A DNA stretch of 7,009 bases, from contig JBNJGS010000094.1 of assembly GCA_051747965.1 (NCBI GenBank), forward strand, positions 1 through 7,009, in the 5' to 3' direction. The DNA is from JAQIBY01 sp051747965. GTDB lineage: Bacteria; Bacteroidota; Bacteroidia; Bacteroidales; ML635J-15. Shown piece after piece: positions 5,801 through 7,009 of this stretch. Below the pieces are notes generated by a model, which saw nothing but the letters and a program-made list of their open reading frames with translations, ran no database searches and was not told where the DNA came from. The translations under genes were made by a program, and so were the position numbers. Every line of letters begins with the position of its first letter. The first letter of the stretch is position 1.

Positions 5801-5949
5801 GTAGTAAATACAGTGATTGCCGGTATTTCAATTTCCGGATACAGGTCAACGGGCAATTTATAAGCAGAATAAATCCCCATTACAATGATGGCTACAAATA
5901 CCATGATTGTGGTAACGGGTTTTTTTACTGCGTTGCTGAAAATACTCAT
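2827..5949 (-). CDS. RND efflux pump, HAE1-type inner-membrane permease (AcrB-like)
   Basis: This 1040-aa protein is full length for the hydrophobe/amphiphile RND family; it would export substrates from periplasm or inner membrane through an adaptor and a TolC-type channel, driven by proton influx. The start MSIFSNAVKKPVTT is typical. Transmembrane helix 1 is at about 12-30, helices 2-6 at 335-480, helix 7 at 530-547 and helices 8-12 at 862-1020, with two large periplasmic loops (about 31-334 and 548-861). Proton-relay residues are intact: Asp399-Asp400 in GMVVDDAIVVLEN, Lys932 in GIVVKNAIVLVDY and Arg962 in SRLRPVLMT, matching AcrB D407/D408, K940 and R971. Other hallmarks are YPGASAKDIE (51-60), ASQFESLKMP (881-890) and STGEGSE (983-989). 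The segment aligned by position with the AcrB switch loop is Gly-rich (GGGFGGL, 664-670). It lies 33 bp after the adaptor gene and 35 bp before the PG0541-like gene. Substrate is unknown; nothing suggests the metal-exporting HME subgroup. Confidence 0.97.
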   Translation of the reverse strand: MSIFSNAVKKPVTTIMVFVAIIVMGIYSAYKLPVDLYPEIEIPAITVFTTYPGASAKDIETNISEPIEDALNTVDDLKEISSVSRDNLSIVVLEFEYESDLSEAANNIRDGLAFVEDELPEAAEDPQIFKFNSSMMPIQMFAITADENFEGLEKLLEEVLVNPLNRIDGVGSINVVATPTREIAVEFNPRRLEAYNMTVEQIGNILAAENMNMPTGNIEMGKMDYPLRVEGEFDSSDYIENIVIGNLQGKEIYLKDVATVRDSIREMTMDEKINGQQGVRMMVMKQSGANTVNIAKQINQKMKSLKKNLPPDVEIQTVFDSSEFIRDSINNLTQTLMYAMLFVVMVVLFFLGRWRATFIVVLTIPISLIVSFIYLRLTGNSINIISLSALAIAIGMVVDDAIVVLENISKHIERGSSPREAAIYATNEVWLAVVVTTLTVVAVFLPLTMVGGMTGIMFAQLGWIVTITVTTSTIAAISLTPMLSSKLLRLKNKSNKKPGKYSYANTIRPMLDRLDNWYGRKLEWSLQHKRIIVFSALGIFIGSIMLAPKLGTEFMPQTDEGRFDISVELQAGTRVDESVKVARKVDSILFSDFPEITLVSTSAGADDEGSFMSMFQSTGSNIINYRIGLVDYEEREKTVWSIMEEVRKELADIPEIMKYNVTTGGGFGGLAQNNVDLEIYGYDLETSTRLANQLADSVRNIEGAREVRVSREDEKPELQVDLDRDKLAANGLNTATVSTALYNRVEGMTATHYREAGEEYDVVLRLKKEYRNSISDIRNIAIQTPRGNFVRLGELGDVIEFHSPPNIERKRRERVVTVSATPYKISMGELAGQMQNIINEMETPSGFMIEVGGAYEDQQEGFRDLVLLLILSLVLVYIVMASQFESLKMPFIIMFSIPFAFSGVILALLITGKPLSIIAALGAVMLVGIVVKNAIVLVDYINLMRDRGHPLAEAIVLSGRSRLRPVLMTAVTTILGMLPLALSTGEGSEIWSPMGISVIGGLLASTIITMLIVPVVYMLFTRSGERNKKKKLRKKFGFLD

Positions 5950-5982
5950 GTTTTACAATTTTATGCGTTACTTGCGGGATTA

Positions 5983-7009
5983 TTAATTGTTGTTTTGTAC
6001 CTTGATTTCGTCGCCGTGTTTTAGGTTGGCCTGACCGGCAATGATTAGTTTCATTCCTTCCTTGAGCTCATCAGATAGAATTTCGAGCTGATCATTGAAC
6101 CGGTCCCCAAGTTTCACCTCAATTCTTCTTGCTTTGCCATTTTCAGCTACAAAAACATGACGGTTATTTGTGCCTTCCTGTTTGACTACAGCAATGGCAG
6201 GGGCAAGCATGCTTGTTTCACTTTTGATGTTGATGTTTACGGTGACAAACATTCCCGGCCGCAAGCTTTCTTCTTCATTGTTTATTTTTATTTCGGCCTG
6301 AAAAGTTCTTGTTGCGGGGTCTATGGTAGGATGTATCCTGCTGATTTTTCCGGTAAATTCACGCTTTCTGTATATATCAGACTTAATGGTGGTTTTCATC
6401 CCCTCTTTAAGATAGGGAAAATGTCGTTCAGAAAGGCTAACCATAACTTTTATGGGGGATATTTGCATAAGGGTTACCACTGCTGATTTACCTCCAGGTG
6501 TGGTGGGTGAGCCCGAATACATTTCTCCGTCTTCAAAATATTTGGCGGTAACAAGCCCGCTGAAAGGCGCATCAAGGGATATGTTTTCCTGTAGAAATTC
6601 AATGTTGGCCTGAGCAAGCTCGTATTGTGTCTTTGCCTGGTCGTATTGTTGTTTTGAAATACTGTTCAAATCATTCAGGGTATCCATGCGCTGAAAATTC
6701 CTCCGTGCATTATCCAGATTGATTAATGCCTGTGTCAGTTCAGTCTGATCCATTTGTACCAGTTTCTGTCCTTTGGAAATCCGATCACCCTCATCTACGT
6801 ATATTTTTTTGATTCTCCCCGGAGTGGCAGGGGCATAGTTTACCACTTCCCATGGATCGAGATTGGCGGTATATGACAATTGTCTCTCTATACTGTCTAC
6901 CCTTAATTCAGTGATTTTTACAGGCTTCGTTTCCTGTTTATCCTGTTTGTTGTCTTTGCTTTCTTCAGGATTACATGCTGACATGATTCCTGCAACAAGC
7001 ATTATCCAT
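5983..7009 (-). CDS. RND efflux periplasmic adaptor lipoprotein (membrane fusion protein), 5' end cut by window edge
   Basis: This is an AcrA/MexA-type adaptor that would bridge the RND pump to an outer-membrane channel. The first ATG inside the window (7002) would give 339 aa starting MLVAGIMSACNPEES, but the frame stays open to the window edge (…WIMLVAG). That start leaves no positive n-region for the signal peptide, so the true start is almost certainly outside. IMSAC is a lipobox-like site, with the Cys tenth from the internal Met, followed by a Lys/Glu/Gln-rich linker. Domains from that Met are: lipoyl halves at about 55-84 (PATPGRIKKIYVDEGDRISK) and 143-162 (LDAPFSGLVTAKYFEDGE), a short alpha-hairpin at 86-139, a beta-barrel at about 175-260 with SRIHPTIDPATRTFQAEI (221-238) and RPGMFVTV (248-255), and a membrane-proximal domain to QNNN. 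The short hairpin is compact for the family. A 33-bp gap precedes the pump gene. Confidence 0.95.
   Translation of the reverse strand, partial: WIMLVAGIMSACNPEESKDNKQDKQETKPVKITELRVDSIERQLSYTANLDPWEVVNYAPATPGRIKKIYVDEGDRISKGQKLVQMDQTELTQALINLDNARRNFQRMDTLNDLNSISKQQYDQAKTQYELAQANIEFLQENISLDAPFSGLVTAKYFEDGEMYSGSPTTPGGKSAVVTLMQISPIKVMVSLSERHFPYLKEGMKTTIKSDIYRKREFTGKISRIHPTIDPATRTFQAEIKINNEEESLRPGMFVTVNINIKSETSMLAPAIAVVKQEGTNNRHVFVAENGKARRIEVKLGDRFNDQLEILSDELKEGMKLIIAGQANLKHGDEIKVQNNN

Overview
All the convincing genes in this window lie on the minus strand, so it reads biologically from right to left. The window most likely comes from a member of the Bacteroidota. The evidence is a PG0541-type protein directly behind an RND pump, the lack of Shine-Dalgarno sequences in front of the starts (short A/T-rich leaders instead), one promoter-like site of the TTTG / TAnnTTTG type, and two envelope lipoproteins with plausible lipoboxes. 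I cannot place it below phylum level.

Right part (2498-7009): a tripartite-efflux operon. It holds an RND periplasmic adaptor lipoprotein whose 5' end is cut by the right edge, a full-length HAE1-type RND inner-membrane pump (1040 aa, proton-relay residues intact), and a small P-II-like protein of the PG0541 transporter-associated family. The gaps are 33 and 35 bp with no terminator visible between genes, so they are probably co-transcribed. No TolC-type outer-membrane channel is inside the window. One may lie upstream, beyond the right edge, or elsewhere in the genome.

Middle (2121-2497): a 377-bp stretch without a credible gene. Its right part is a compact cluster of REP-like structure: a bulged hairpin, a 46-bp near-perfect palindrome and two copies of a 19-bp direct repeat. 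The second repeat copy contains the stop codon of the PG0541-like gene.

Left part (1-2120): a 93-aa highly charged coiled-coil protein resembling the Sll1863-type stress proteins; an interval holding a possible frameshifted coding remnant; a DUF3124 lipoprotein; and the N-terminal 255 codons of an SLC13-family permease with the beginning of an RCK_C (TrkA-C) domain, cut by the left edge. These three intact or partial genes look independently spaced rather than a tight operon.

I see no CRISPR array, transposase, tRNA, rRNA or defence system. The parts least explained by known families are the palindrome/direct-repeat cluster, the role of the PG0541-like protein, and the possible remnant at 1679-1836.
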